From JBCCMQ01 sp039026235 (GTDB taxonomy: Bacteria; Pseudomonadota; Alphaproteobacteria; Rhodobacterales; Rhodobacteraceae), in the NCBI GenBank assembly GCA_039026235.1, contig JBCCMQ010000005.1, forward strand, positions 1 through 64,000: a stretch of 64,000 nucleotides of DNA, given 5' to 3'. Made by a program: the position numbers and the translations under genes. Under the pieces are notes generated by a model. It was not told where the DNA came from, searched no databases, and saw only the letters and a list, made by a program, of their open reading frames with translations. Positions 53,684 to 62,987 of the stretch are shown one piece after another; position 1 is the stretch's first letter; each line of letters starts with the position of its first letter.

Positions 53684-54853
53684 CTAGTACGGCAGTCCGA
53701 CATAATTCTGAGCAAGGACAGCCTGCGCGGCATCGTTGGTTTTCAGAAAAGAAACCTCGGCCTGCTGCATCTTACTGTCGAATTCGGACTGGTCCGGGAA
53801 GTGGTGCAAGAGCCGGGTCATCCACCAGCTAAAACGCTCGGCCTTCCAGACCCGGGCTAAAGCGCGTTCAGAGTACTTGCTGATACCCTCTGGATCGCGG
53901 TGGACGTAGTGGCGGCTCAGTGCGTCGGCGAGGTAGTAGACGTCGCTGGCGGCTGTGTTGAGCCCTTTTGCACCCGTGGGCGGCACGATGTGCGCGGCAT
54001 CGCCGCAGAGGAAGAGCCGGCCCCATTGCATCGGCTCGCATACGAATGATCGTAGCGGTGCGATGGATTTCTCAATGGATGGACCCGTTTCGATCGTGTC
54101 GGCATGTTCTTCCGGAATGCGGCGGCGCAGTTCATCCCAGAAAGCCTGATCCGACCAACGCTGCGGGTCGTCAGATGCATCGCATTGCACGTAGTAACGG
54201 CTCAGCCTTTCGTTACGCATCGAACAGAGCGCGAAGCCGGCATCGGAGTTGGCGTATATGAGTTCGTCGTGAACGGGTTTGGTCTCCGAAAGGATGCCCA
54301 GCCAACCGAAAGGATAGACCTTCTCATACTCCGAACGTGCGTGTGCCGGGATCGTCTGACGGCTCACGCCGTGGAAGCCATCGCAACCAGCCACGTAATC
54401 GCAATCGATCCGCAGGGTCTTCCCACCTTGGTCAAATGTGACGTAGGGGGCATCCGATTTGGCATCGCAGATCTCCACGCCCTCGACGTCGTAGAAAACC
54501 TGTGTCTGATCAGCCTCGCGCGCGTCGTAGAGGTCTTTTGTCACCTCGGTCTGGCCATACACCATGACGGTCGTGTCGGTGTGCTTGGTAAAATCAACGC
54601 GGATCTGTTCATCATTATATGAGATGATCGTGCCATCATGGACGTAGCCTTCGGCGTCCATGCGCGCGCCCAGCCCGAGGTCGCGCAGCTGATTGACCGT
54701 GCCGATCTCTAGAACGCCGGCGCGTATCCGCCCCAGAACATAGTCCTTGGTTCTGCGCTCTAGGATAACGTTGTCGATCCCGGCCTTGGTTAGATGCTGA
54801 CCCAGCAGCAACCCGGATGGACCTCCGCCAATGATCACGACCTGTGTGCGCAT
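53684..54853 (-). CDS. pobA: 4-hydroxybenzoate 3-monooxygenase
   Basis: This 389-aa flavoprotein hydroxylates 4-hydroxybenzoate to protocatechuate using NADPH. FAD sites are IIGGGPSGLLLG at the N terminus, CDGFHG in the middle and LCGDAAHIVPPTGAKGLN near residue 285. Sequence end with AQNYVGLPY is that of PobA; length matches the family. The next gene, 3 bp upstream, is a GntR regulator on the same strand and probably in the same transcript. Downstream catechol-pathway genes are not in the window. Confidence 0.95.
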   Translation of the reverse strand: MRTQVVIIGGGPSGLLLGQHLTKAGIDNVILERRTKDYVLGRIRAGVLEIGTVNQLRDLGLGARMDAEGYVHDGTIISYNDEQIRVDFTKHTDTTVMVYGQTEVTKDLYDAREADQTQVFYDVEGVEICDAKSDAPYVTFDQGGKTLRIDCDYVAGCDGFHGVSRQTIPAHARSEYEKVYPFGWLGILSETKPVHDELIYANSDAGFALCSMRNERLSRYYVQCDASDDPQRWSDQAFWDELRRRIPEEHADTIETGPSIEKSIAPLRSFVCEPMQWGRLFLCGDAAHIVPPTGAKGLNTAASDVYYLADALSRHYVHRDPEGISKYSERALARVWKAERFSWWMTRLLHHFPDQSEFDSKMQQAEVSFLKTNDAAQAVLAQNYVGLPY

Positions 54854-54856
54854 GGG

Positions 54857-55600
54857 TCAGTCCTTTCCCTTGCTCGGGCGTCCTTCCACCAAGAGCGAGG
54901 TGTAGACGGGAATTTGATTGGCGTGTTCGCGCATGAGTGTCTCCGCTCGAAACGTATCGCGCCGGGTGATTGCGTCGAGGATGACCCTGTGCTGCATATT
55001 ACCGAAGCAGAGGCGCATAAGTTCCTCTTCGGCCTTGTCCTTGTTGAAGACGACAGTGCCGAGACCGAGCAGGGGAAAATGCGCAAGCCGGGCGAAGGCA
55101 AAGCGAATAAACTCGTTCTCACATTCGCCCATGATCGTTTCATGAAAGTCTATGTTGGCCTCTTGATAGGTGATCACGCATTTTTCGATCGGCACGCCTG
55201 AGCGAAGCAGTACATCCATCTCATCCATGACGCGGACCAGGCGGCTTTCCGTTTCCGGTGCGATCCCGTCGCGTGCCAAGGTGCCGGCCGCCAGCCCTTC
55301 CAGAACGCCGCGGACCTCATAGGCTTTCGAAAGATCGTCGAAGGAAAATGATTGAACCGTGAATCCACGACCGTCACGTTTTTTGATCAGCCCCTCGACT
55401 TCAAGCGTGCGCAGCGCCAGACGCGCGGGGGTTCGTGACACGTCAAACATCTCTGATACCCGGACTTCAGAGATCGTCGCGCCCGCTTCAAGTTCGCCGT
55501 TCATGATCATCTGCCGCAGAACCGTCACCAGCCGTTTGTCTGATGTCGATACTTCTTGCGCGGCGGCGGCCAACGCGGCCCCGTCATTCAGCTTCTCCAT
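54857..55600 (-). CDS. GntR-family (FCD) regulator of the aromatics module
   Basis: This 247-aa regulator has an N-terminal winged helix (VLRQMIMNGELEAGATISEVRVSEMFDVSRTPARLALRTLEVEGL) and a helical FCD domain with EANIDFHETIMGECEN and MQHRVILDAITRRD. The ATG at 55600 follows GGGAGGACT. It lies 3 bp ahead of pobA and is divergent from a LivK-type gene, so it may control both. PobA regulators are more often of IclR or AraC type, so this is a less usual pairing. Confidence 0.88.
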   Translation of the reverse strand: MEKLNDGAALAAAAQEVSTSDKRLVTVLRQMIMNGELEAGATISEVRVSEMFDVSRTPARLALRTLEVEGLIKKRDGRGFTVQSFSFDDLSKAYEVRGVLEGLAAGTLARDGIAPETESRLVRVMDEMDVLLRSGVPIEKCVITYQEANIDFHETIMGECENEFIRFAFARLAHFPLLGLGTVVFNKDKAEEELMRLCFGNMQHRVILDAITRRDTFRAETLMREHANQIPVYTSLLVEGRPSKGKD

Positions 55601-55785
55601 AGTCCTCCCAATCGCAGCCACCTTGGTTCTTTCCAGAATAACGTATCCAAAAATTACCAAACTGGGCGATTTGCGCCATTTTTTTCTAGCTACAAGCGCA
55701 TAACGCATGCAAACTTGTGACATCGCGCCCGATTCGACAAGACGGAAAAAGCCGCTCAGCGCCGGGCCAAATCAGGGAGGAATGC

Positions 55786-56994
55786 ATGATCCGTAGGACA
55801 TTTGCGGCGCTGGCAGCGGCTGGCGTGGTGGCAACTGGGCTGGTCGCGGGAGGCGCCGCGCTTGCCGAAGGCGTTATAAAACTCGGTGCGATCGCGCCCA
55901 AGACTGGGCCTCTCGCAGGCGGTGCGGTGGTCACGCAATGGCCAAACATCCGGCTTTGGGTTGAACAGGTCAATGCTCGCGGCGGTCTCGACGTGGGCGG
56001 TGACATGATGACGATTGAACTGATCGAATACGACGACAAGACCAACCCGGGCGAACATATCAAGCTGGCTCAACGTCTGGCCGAGCAGGACAAGGTTGAC
56101 TTCGTCGTGGCCCCCTATGGCACAGGCTTCAACATTGCTGCGGCACCAATCTACGGCCGCTATGGCTATCCGATGATCGCTGTCTCTGCGATCACCGACA
56201 AAATGGAAGAGCTAACTGAACGCTATCCGAACCTCTTCTTCACGTTGGGCACCACAACGGCCTTCGTCGATGGCGTGAGAGAGATCCTGGTCGAGCAGCG
56301 TGAAGCTGGTACCATCGGCAATGAGATCGCGATGGTCAACGTGGCTGACGCGTTCGGTATTGAACTTGCCGATCGCGCGCGTGAGCTTTTTGAAGAGGAA
56401 GGCTTCGAGCTCGTCTACGACAAGTCCTACCCCCTTGGCACGCCGGATCTCAGCCCGGTGATGAAGGGCGCAAAGGAAAGCGGCGCGAAGGCGTTTGTGG
56501 CTTGGTCCTACCCGCCAGACAGCTTCGGGCTAGCTGAGCAGGCCATCATCGAAGATCTTGATGTGACGGTCTATTATTCCGCGGTAGCCACCAGTTTCCC
56601 GGCTTTCGGTGGCGCTTTCGGCAATAAGATCAATAACGTTCTCGGGGCCGGTGGCACCAACGTCGACGATCCGAAGATCGCCGAGTACCGCGCAGCCCAT
56701 CAAGAGGTCACCGGCGAGACCGCCGACTATTGGGCGTCGGCCAATACCTACGCTGCCCTGCAAATTCTTGAGCAGGCCATCGTGGGCGCAGGCACATTGG
56801 ACCGCGATGTGGTCACGCAGTACATCAAGGAGAACAGCTTTGACACCGTCATGGGTGAGCTGAGCTTCGAGAACAACTTCTCAGACAAGTTTTGGTCCGT
56901 GGGCCAGTGGCAGGAAGGGGTGTTCCGCGGCGTAAAGGGCTCTAACGTCGACGGTGCTGCCGACGTGCGGCTGAAAGAAGGTTGGGCCGAGTAA
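55786..56994 (+). CDS. LivK-type ABC transporter substrate-binding protein
   Basis: This 402-aa exported binding protein has a signal peptide ending at GAALAE. The fold is that of branched-chain-amino-acid/amide binding proteins: IKLGAIAPKTGPLAGG, LIEYDDKTNPGEHIKLAQRLAEQDKVDFVVAPYGTGF, and YWASANTYAALQILEQAI late. Members next to aromatic genes often bind aromatic acids, but ligand residues cannot be read here. The ATG follows AGGGAGG. A strong attenuating hairpin and the permease genes follow. Confidence 0.9.
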   Translation: MIRRTFAALAAAGVVATGLVAGGAALAEGVIKLGAIAPKTGPLAGGAVVTQWPNIRLWVEQVNARGGLDVGGDMMTIELIEYDDKTNPGEHIKLAQRLAEQDKVDFVVAPYGTGFNIAAAPIYGRYGYPMIAVSAITDKMEELTERYPNLFFTLGTTTAFVDGVREILVEQREAGTIGNEIAMVNVADAFGIELADRARELFEEEGFELVYDKSYPLGTPDLSPVMKGAKESGAKAFVAWSYPPDSFGLAEQAIIEDLDVTVYYSAVATSFPAFGGAFGNKINNVLGAGGTNVDDPKIAEYRAAHQEVTGETADYWASANTYAALQILEQAIVGAGTLDRDVVTQYIKENSFDTVMGELSFENNFSDKFWSVGQWQEGVFRGVKGSNVDGAADVRLKEGWAE

Positions 56995-57007
56995 ATCCCA
57001 ACTTGTG

Positions 57008-57037
57008 AACCCGGCGCCTTACCGCGCCGGGTTTTCT
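57008..57037 (+). terminator. Hairpin between binding-protein and permease genes
   Basis: AACCCGGCGC at 57008-57017 and its exact complement at 57024-57033 form a 10-bp stem with a 6-base loop, followed by TTCTCTC. It is a typical strong hairpin placed between the first and second gene of a binding-protein-dependent transporter, allowing partial readthrough and more binding protein than permease. Confidence 0.75.
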
Positions 57038-57053
57038 CTCCAGGATACCTTTG

Positions 57054-57920
57054 ATGCTCGACATCCTTGTCTCAGGATTGCTGCTGTCCGGCACCTATGC
57101 GCTGGTCGCGATGGGACTGAATTTGCAATACGGCGTCGCACGCATCATGAATCTGGCCAATGGTGAGATACTGGTGCTTGGGGCGCTGGCAGCGTTCTGG
57201 CTTTACACGACCGCGCAACTTAGCCCGCTTCTGACAGTCGTTCTGGTGGCGCCCATCAGCTTCGTGGGCAATTGGCTGATCTACCGTTTCCTGCTTACGC
57301 CTCTTGTGCGCCGATCGAAGTCGCAAGGCGCGCTGGAAGTCGACAGCATCCTGGCAACTTTCGGGATGTCCTTCGTGATCATTGGTGTGATGGTTTCAAT
57401 CGAGGGCGGTTTCTTTGCTTATAATTACCTGAGCGAGCCGATCTCGGTTCTGGGCTCCACGACCTCGCTCAACCGGCTCATTGCCTTCCTTATCGCCCTG
57501 GCGATTGGGACGGCTCTTTACCTCTGGCTCAACCTCAGCCGCTCAGGCGTCGCCGTGCGGGCCGTTTCCGTATCAACGGAAGCATCGGGTCTGGTCGGCA
57601 TCAACGTTGCCCGCGTCTCTGCCATGGCTTTTGCTTTGGGAGGCGCAATAACCGCCGTTGGCGGAGCGCTCATTTCGACGTTCATCACGCTTGATGCGTC
57701 GATTGGTGTCGTTTTCACACTTAAGGCGCTGATCATCATCATTATGGGCGGCGTTGGTGACATCCGGGGCGCCATAATTGCCGCCGTCATACTGGGCGTT
57801 GTTGAGACAACCGTCGCCAGCGTCATTGATCCCGGCCTTACTCTGGCCGCTGCCTACCTCATTTTCATTCTCGTATTGCTGTTCCGCCCCCAGGGCCTCT
57901 TTGGGAGGAAGCCCGCTTGA
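57054..57920 (+). CDS. livH: LivH-type ABC transporter permease
   Basis: This 288-aa permease has about eight membrane helices. LNLQYGVARIMNLANGEILVLGALAA near residue 22 and GGVGDIRGAIIAAVILGVVETTVAS near the end are LivH signatures. It starts with ATG at 57054 (a TTG codon precedes it directly) and its stop overlaps livM by a TTGA junction. It forms the heterodimeric channel with LivM. Confidence 0.92.
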   Translation: MLDILVSGLLLSGTYALVAMGLNLQYGVARIMNLANGEILVLGALAAFWLYTTAQLSPLLTVVLVAPISFVGNWLIYRFLLTPLVRRSKSQGALEVDSILATFGMSFVIIGVMVSIEGGFFAYNYLSEPISVLGSTTSLNRLIAFLIALAIGTALYLWLNLSRSGVAVRAVSVSTEASGLVGINVARVSAMAFALGGAITAVGGALISTFITLDASIGVVFTLKALIIIIMGGVGDIRGAIIAAVILGVVETTVASVIDPGLTLAAAYLIFILVLLFRPQGLFGRKPA

Positions 57921-58849
57921 AACCGGCGAGTTGGACAGAATTGGGCATCGCTGCCATTCTGGTCTTCCTGGCGGCGACCGTGCCAACCTTCGCAAACGGT
58001 TATTGGCTGTCGATTGGCGTCACGGCCATGATGTACGTGGCGCTGGCTACGTCCTGGGCGTTATTTTCGGGGCCCACACACTACATTTCGCTCGCCACCG
58101 GCGCGTTCTTCGGCGTAGGCGGCTATCTGGTCGGCACGGGCATGTCGGATTATCAACAGCCTTTCTGGTTGATGGCGGTCATCTCTCCTTTCATTGGGGC
58201 CGTACTCGCCGCGCTCATCGGCCTTGCGACATTGCGTCTTTCGGGGGTCTACTTCGTAATCTTCACCCTCGGATTGGCCGAGATGATCCGCAACGTGGTC
58301 AGCTGGGTGCAGAACAACTTTCTGGGCTCTCGCGGGCTCTACGTGCTTACCGATCTCCGGGACCAGCACATCTATTGGTTGCTTTTGGCTGTTGCGGCTT
58401 TGGTATACCTCCTGGGTTGGATCATCAGCCGGTCGCGCCTGGGCTTTTCGTTACGGATCATCGGTGGCGACGAGACAGTGGCCCGCCACGTCGGCATCAA
58501 CACGGCCACGGCAAAGGTCATCCTTTTCACGACGACCGGGTTTTTCGCGGCGCTTGTGGGAGCACTCATTGCCCCGCGTTGGAGCTATATTGAGCCCAAT
58601 CAGGTCTTTTCTCCGCAACTCAGCTTTCTCGTCGTCATAATGGCGCTTCTGGGCGGGGCCGGACGGCTTTGGGGGCCGTTGGTCGGCGTTATCCCCTTCA
58701 CAATCCTTTGGGAGTGGGTGGCGATCCAGTTTCCCAACCAATCGACCCTTTTCCTGGGGCTCGCCTTTCTGTTGATTGTTTACGTTCTGCCTCATGGCGT
58801 GGTCGGGCGTCTGGAAGAATTGCGCGCGCGCGTCAGGGGGAACCCGTGA
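57917..58849 (+). CDS. livM: LivM-type ABC transporter permease
   Basis: This 310-aa membrane permease starts with TTG overlapping the livH stop. FSGPTHYISLATGAFFGVGGYLVG near residues 50-74, then VYFVIFTLGLAEMIRNVV and LGGAGRLWGPLVGVIPFTI are LivM blocks. It ends ELRARVRGNP and its stop overlaps the ATPase gene (GTGA). Confidence 0.92.
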   Translation: MKPASWTELGIAAILVFLAATVPTFANGYWLSIGVTAMMYVALATSWALFSGPTHYISLATGAFFGVGGYLVGTGMSDYQQPFWLMAVISPFIGAVLAALIGLATLRLSGVYFVIFTLGLAEMIRNVVSWVQNNFLGSRGLYVLTDLRDQHIYWLLLAVAALVYLLGWIISRSRLGFSLRIIGGDETVARHVGINTATAKVILFTTTGFFAALVGALIAPRWSYIEPNQVFSPQLSFLVVIMALLGGAGRLWGPLVGVIPFTILWEWVAIQFPNQSTLFLGLAFLLIVYVLPHGVVGRLEELRARVRGNP

Positions 58850-59580
58850 ACGCGCGTCCGCTTCTGTCGGTGAAAGGCGTGACCAAGCGCTTTGGCGGTC
58901 TCGTGGCCGTGTCGAACATGTCCTTTGACGTGGCCGTGCACGAAATGGTTGGCGTCATTGGCCCCAATGGCTCTGGCAAGACCACCATGATGAACATGAT
59001 CTCGGGTGCGTTCAAACCCACCGACGGCCGGATTGCATTAAAGGGGCGCGCTATTTCTGAAATGGCTGCGCAAAACATCGCGCGTGCCGGAGTGGGGCGC
59101 ACCTTTCAGCTCGTCCGACTGCTGCCCGGGCTTTCGGTTCTGGAAAACGTGATCGCCGGCGCTGTTTACGGTCATCGTCGGCGCTGGGGGCGCGAGGCTG
59201 AAGACTTTGCCCACGACATGCTTGCCAAACTGGGCATGGATGATCAGGCCGGTGCCCCGATATCCTCCCTTACGTACATCGACCAGAAACGCGTCGAGCT
59301 TGCCAGGACACTGGCGGGGGAGCCGGAAATCCTATTGCTTGATGAATGGTTGGCTGGGCTTAATCCGACCGAGCTCGCCACCGGGATCGAGTTAATTCAT
59401 GCTTTGCGCGACGAGGGTCGGACAATTGTTCTTGTCGAACACGTCATGGACGCGGTCCGTTCACTATGCGACCGCTGCGTTGTCATGTCTTCGGGCGCCA
59501 AGATTGCGGAAGGTGCGCCGAGCGAGGTTCTCAGCGACCCGGGGGTGATCCGCGCCTATCTCGGAGATGACGATGCTTGA
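58846..59580 (+). CDS. livG: LivG-type ABC transporter ATPase
   Basis: This 244-aa ATPase has Walker A GPNGSGKT near residue 39. The usual signature helix reads LTYIDQKRVELARTLAGEPEILLLDEWLAGLNPTE, with IDQKR where many members have YGQQR; LLLDEWLAGL carries the Walker B. It starts with GTG at 58846 overlapping the livM stop; a longer frame upstream lies in livM. It partners LivF at the membrane. Confidence 0.92.
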   Translation: MNARPLLSVKGVTKRFGGLVAVSNMSFDVAVHEMVGVIGPNGSGKTTMMNMISGAFKPTDGRIALKGRAISEMAAQNIARAGVGRTFQLVRLLPGLSVLENVIAGAVYGHRRRWGREAEDFAHDMLAKLGMDDQAGAPISSLTYIDQKRVELARTLAGEPEILLLDEWLAGLNPTELATGIELIHALRDEGRTIVLVEHVMDAVRSLCDRCVVMSSGAKIAEGAPSEVLSDPGVIRAYLGDDDA

Positions 59581-60703
59581 GGTGCGTGGCCTGTCCGCCC
59601 GGTATGGGCAGCACACGGCGCTTGCCGAGGTCAGCCTCAGTGTATCGCAGGGCGAAATCGTGGTCATCCTGGGCGCCAATGGCGCCGGAAAGTCGACCCT
59701 TCTCCGCGCCATCTCGGGCGTCTGTGAAGGTGTGGTTGAAGGTGGCGTCACCCTTGACGATGAGCCACTGGAAGACCTCAAGCCCGATGAAATCGTTGAG
59801 CGCGGGGTCACTTTGGTACCCGAGGGTCGAGGGATCTTCGGTGACCTGACCGTGCGGGAGAACCTGCTTCTTGGGGCCTATCCGACGCGGGCGCGCGACG
59901 ATGAGGCAGGCAATCTTGAGCGGGTCTACGATCTCTTCCCCAAGCTGTCCGAGCGTGCGTCTCAAGTGGCGCGCACCATGTCGGGCGGCGAGCAGCAGAT
60001 GGTGGCCATCGGGCGCGCCATGATGTCGGCACCGAACATTCTGATGCTCGATGAGCCGTCGCTGGGCCTTTCGCCGCTTCTCTGCAAGGAACTTTTTCAG
60101 AACCTCGCCCGGGTGAAATCGCTGGGCATTGGCGTGCTACTGGTTGAGCAAAACGCCAAGCAAAGCCTCGCCATCGCAGACCGCGGATACCTGCTTGAGA
60201 ACACACGGATCGTGCACGAAGACACCGCAGCGCGTTTGGCCAGAGATCCTGCCGTGCAAAAAGCCTACCTTGGCGGCGGGAGTGGTTCGGCGCCGCCGGC
60301 GACCCCCAGAGACCACACCACAGCGCCGCTTACCAGGGCCGCACCCGCTGTTGCACGCCCGCAGCCCCAACGCAGCGCCGATGCACAGATAGGATTTTCC
60401 ATCGACGACATCGTCGCCAAAGCAGCAACGCAGTCAAGTCAGACGGTGCGTGCAAAGCCTGCAGCCGGTGTTGGCCCTGCCGCCGATCGGCTGGCCCACG
60501 ACCGCCTGAAGATCGTGTTGAAAGACATCGAAGCCGCGGCAGAAGCCGCCCGGGACATACGCGCCGCCACCCCGCGTCCGAATAACGCAAGGACCCCGCC
60601 AGAAACTGGCGCCTCCTCAGCGCCGCCCGTCATTGAGTTATACCGTCGCCCACGCGTGGAAGTGTACCGCCGCCGCCCCTCGGGCGAATTTGAAAGGGAT
60701 TGA
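59573..60703 (+). CDS. livF: LivF-type ABC transporter ATPase with long C-terminal tail
   Basis: This 376-aa protein has a normal LivF ATPase (Walker A GANGAGKST, signature MSGGEQQMVAIGRAMM, Walker B ILMLDEP) ending near residue 238. Usual LivF proteins stop there. About 140 more residues follow, rich in Ala, Pro, Thr and Arg, with a short helical stretch ADRLAHDRLKIVLKDIEAAA and a basic end VIELYRRPRVEVYRRR. The tail looks flexible. ATG 59573 was chosen because GGAG lies 6 bases upstream; ATG 59567 is adjacent. It overlaps livG by 8 bases. Confidence 0.88.
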   Translation: MLEVRGLSARYGQHTALAEVSLSVSQGEIVVILGANGAGKSTLLRAISGVCEGVVEGGVTLDDEPLEDLKPDEIVERGVTLVPEGRGIFGDLTVRENLLLGAYPTRARDDEAGNLERVYDLFPKLSERASQVARTMSGGEQQMVAIGRAMMSAPNILMLDEPSLGLSPLLCKELFQNLARVKSLGIGVLLVEQNAKQSLAIADRGYLLENTRIVHEDTAARLARDPAVQKAYLGGGSGSAPPATPRDHTTAPLTRAAPAVARPQPQRSADAQIGFSIDDIVAKAATQSSQTVRAKPAAGVGPAADRLAHDRLKIVLKDIEAAAEAARDIRAATPRPNNARTPPETGASSAPPVIELYRRPRVEVYRRRPSGEFERD

Positions 60704-60704
60704 C

Positions 60705-62180
60705 ATGCTAGACCATTCCACAGCCGCGCCGGACATGAAGGGCCTCTATATTGACGGCGGATGGCATCCAACGAATTCGCGCTTTGACGATTACAACCCG
60801 TCCGATGGCTCGCTTTGGGCGAAGGTGCCGGCAGCCGGCGTGGCCGAGACGCGCCGTGCGATCGAGGCGGCCCATTCAGCGTTCCCGGCCTGGGCTGGTC
60901 TGAGGTTTCAGGAACGCGCCGAATACATGCTGAAGATAGCTGATGCTGTGGAACGGAGGGCGTCTGACTTCGTGGCTGCGGCCCAATCCGAAGGTGGGGG
61001 CTGGCACGGAAAGGGTGTTTACGAGACCAAGGCGATGCCCGAGATTTTCAAGGCGGCCGCCGGCGTTTGCTATGGGGCAATAGGCGAAGTGCTGCCTTCG
61101 CTGAACGGCAAGGTGTCCACCGCCGTGCGTGTTCCAATGGGCGCCATTGGCGTCATAAGCCCCTGGAATGTCCCTGGTATCCTTTCGGCGCGGCCGTTCT
61201 CATTTGCTATGGCGATGGGCAACACGATTGTGTTGAAGCCATCCGAAGAGACGCCGTATATGGGCGGCCTTTTCTTCGCTGAAGTGATGGAAGACGTTGG
61301 TCTGCCGCCGGGCGTGTTTAACGTAATCACCTGTTCGCGCGACAATGTCGCTGCCGTCGGTGATGAGATGGTGGACAACCCATTGGTCAAGGGCATCGCT
61401 TTCACGGGCTCTACCGCGGTCGGCCGGCGCGTGGCTGCGAAATGCGGCGCCCATCTCAAGAAAGCCTGCATCGAGCTGGGCGGCAAGGACAGCCTGATCG
61501 TTCTGGAAGACGCAGATATGGAGCGCGCGACCTCGGCGGCCAGCTTTGGCGCATTCATGCATCAGGGCCAGATTTGCATGAGCGTTGAAAAGGTTCTCGT
61601 GCAAGAGCAGGTGTATGACACGTTTCTCCAGGGTTTTGTCGCGCGCGCATCACGGCTGAAGACCGGAAACGTAGCGGACCGGGACAATGTCATCGGCCCT
61701 TTGATCAACGACCGGCAGGCGGAAAGGGTCAAGAACCAGCTTGAGGACGCCGTGGCCAAGGGAGCGAGGCTCGCCCTCGGCGGCGGTGTCAACGGTCGCT
61801 TTGTCGAGCCGACGATTGTGACCCATGTGACACCGGATATGGATATCTGGCGCGACGAAACCTTTGGTCCGGTCGCCGTTGTCACGTCGTTCAAAAACGA
61901 TGCGGATGCTATCGCGATGAACAATGATACCGAGTATGGCCTGTCATCCGGCATCATCACGGCAGACGAGCATCGCGCCATGGAAATTGCGGCGCGGCTG
62001 GAAACCGGAATGTGCCACGTCAATTGTGCCACCGTAAATGACGAGGCGCACGCGCCCTTCGGTGGGGCGAAGGCCAGCGGACTTGGGCGCTATGGTGGAC
62101 GCTGGTCGCTCGAGAGCTTTTCCGAAACCCGCTGGATCACCCTTGACCGCGGGCAAAAACCCTTTCCCCCGGTGTTCTGA
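60705..62180 (+). CDS. Aromatic aldehyde dehydrogenase (vanillin/benzaldehyde-type)
   Basis: This 491-aa NAD(P)-dependent aldehyde dehydrogenase has Glu257 in IELGGKDSLIV and nucleophile Cys291 in GQICMS. ISPWNVPGILSARPF and VLKPSEETPYMGG are family blocks. The substitution pattern resembles vanillin and benzaldehyde dehydrogenases. It starts at 60705 after AAAGGGATTGAC, directly behind livF, and is followed by a coniferyl-alcohol-dehydrogenase-like gene. It probably oxidises a lignin-derived aldehyde to the acid that feeds towards PobA. Confidence 0.85.
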   Translation: MLDHSTAAPDMKGLYIDGGWHPTNSRFDDYNPSDGSLWAKVPAAGVAETRRAIEAAHSAFPAWAGLRFQERAEYMLKIADAVERRASDFVAAAQSEGGGWHGKGVYETKAMPEIFKAAAGVCYGAIGEVLPSLNGKVSTAVRVPMGAIGVISPWNVPGILSARPFSFAMAMGNTIVLKPSEETPYMGGLFFAEVMEDVGLPPGVFNVITCSRDNVAAVGDEMVDNPLVKGIAFTGSTAVGRRVAAKCGAHLKKACIELGGKDSLIVLEDADMERATSAASFGAFMHQGQICMSVEKVLVQEQVYDTFLQGFVARASRLKTGNVADRDNVIGPLINDRQAERVKNQLEDAVAKGARLALGGGVNGRFVEPTIVTHVTPDMDIWRDETFGPVAVVTSFKNDADAIAMNNDTEYGLSSGIITADEHRAMEIAARLETGMCHVNCATVNDEAHAPFGGAKASGLGRYGGRWSLESFSETRWITLDRGQKPFPPVF

Positions 62181-62182
62181 TC

Positions 62183-62974
62183 ATGCGGGACCTCGTCAAA
62201 GGCAAACGTATCATCGTAACCGGATCCTCTTCCGGTATCGGTTGGGAGACCGCGCGCATCCTCAGTGAACAGGGTGCCGAAGTGTTGGGTGTCGATGTCA
62301 ACAAGAACTTCGACCATGTGGAGGAATTTTACCGCGCGGATCTCTCTGAAAGGGCCACGCTTGACGCGCTTCTCGACGTGTTGCCCGATGGCATTGACGG
62401 GCTGGTCAACAATGCAGGACTTCCACCCACGAAACCTGCCAACCTGCTGCTGCGCGTAAACCTGATTGGCCTCAAGCACCTGACAATGGGGCTAATTCCC
62501 AAACTGAACGACGGCGCAAGCATCGTGAATGTGGCTTCCTTGGCGGGCTTTGGCTGGCCTAGTTCCATTGAGGCGATCAAGGCAGCGGACGCACTGGAAT
62601 TTCACAACGTTGAAGAGTTCATCGAGCGATGGGATGTCTCCAGCGAAAACGGCCGCAGCTACTTTTTCTCAAAAGAAGCGCTGGTGACATGGACGCTGCG
62701 CAATCGTTGGACCTGGCGCGACCGCGGAATTCGCATGAACTCAGTCAGCCCCGGCCCCGTGGACACGCCGATCCTGGGCGACTTTCTGCAGACACTGGGT
62801 GCGCGCGCCGAAGAAGATCGCAGGGTCATGGATCGCCCCGGAACGGCGCAGGACATCGCGCCGGTGATCGCGTTTTTGCTTTCTGACATGACCGCCTGGA
62901 TCCGGGGCACCAACATCCCGACCGACGGCGGCATGTCTTCGAACATTCTGTGCAACATGCACGGGCTTCAATAG
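62183..62974 (+). CDS. SDR dehydrogenase, coniferyl-alcohol-dehydrogenase-like
   Basis: This 263-aa short-chain dehydrogenase has TGSSSGIG at residues 13-20, NNAG at 76-79, Ser119, Tyr160 and Lys164, a complete catalytic set. The insert PSSIEAIKAADALEFHNVEEFIERWDVSSENGRSYFFSKEA before and around the Tyr is typical of bacterial coniferyl-alcohol dehydrogenases (CalA-like). It lies 2 bp after the aldehyde dehydrogenase stop, so the pair likely performs successive alcohol and aldehyde oxidations. Confidence 0.86.
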   Translation: MRDLVKGKRIIVTGSSSGIGWETARILSEQGAEVLGVDVNKNFDHVEEFYRADLSERATLDALLDVLPDGIDGLVNNAGLPPTKPANLLLRVNLIGLKHLTMGLIPKLNDGASIVNVASLAGFGWPSSIEAIKAADALEFHNVEEFIERWDVSSENGRSYFFSKEALVTWTLRNRWTWRDRGIRMNSVSPGPVDTPILGDFLQTLGARAEEDRRVMDRPGTAQDIAPVIAFLLSDMTAWIRGTNIPTDGGMSSNILCNMHGLQ

Positions 62975-62987
62975 AGGAGCGGATAAG

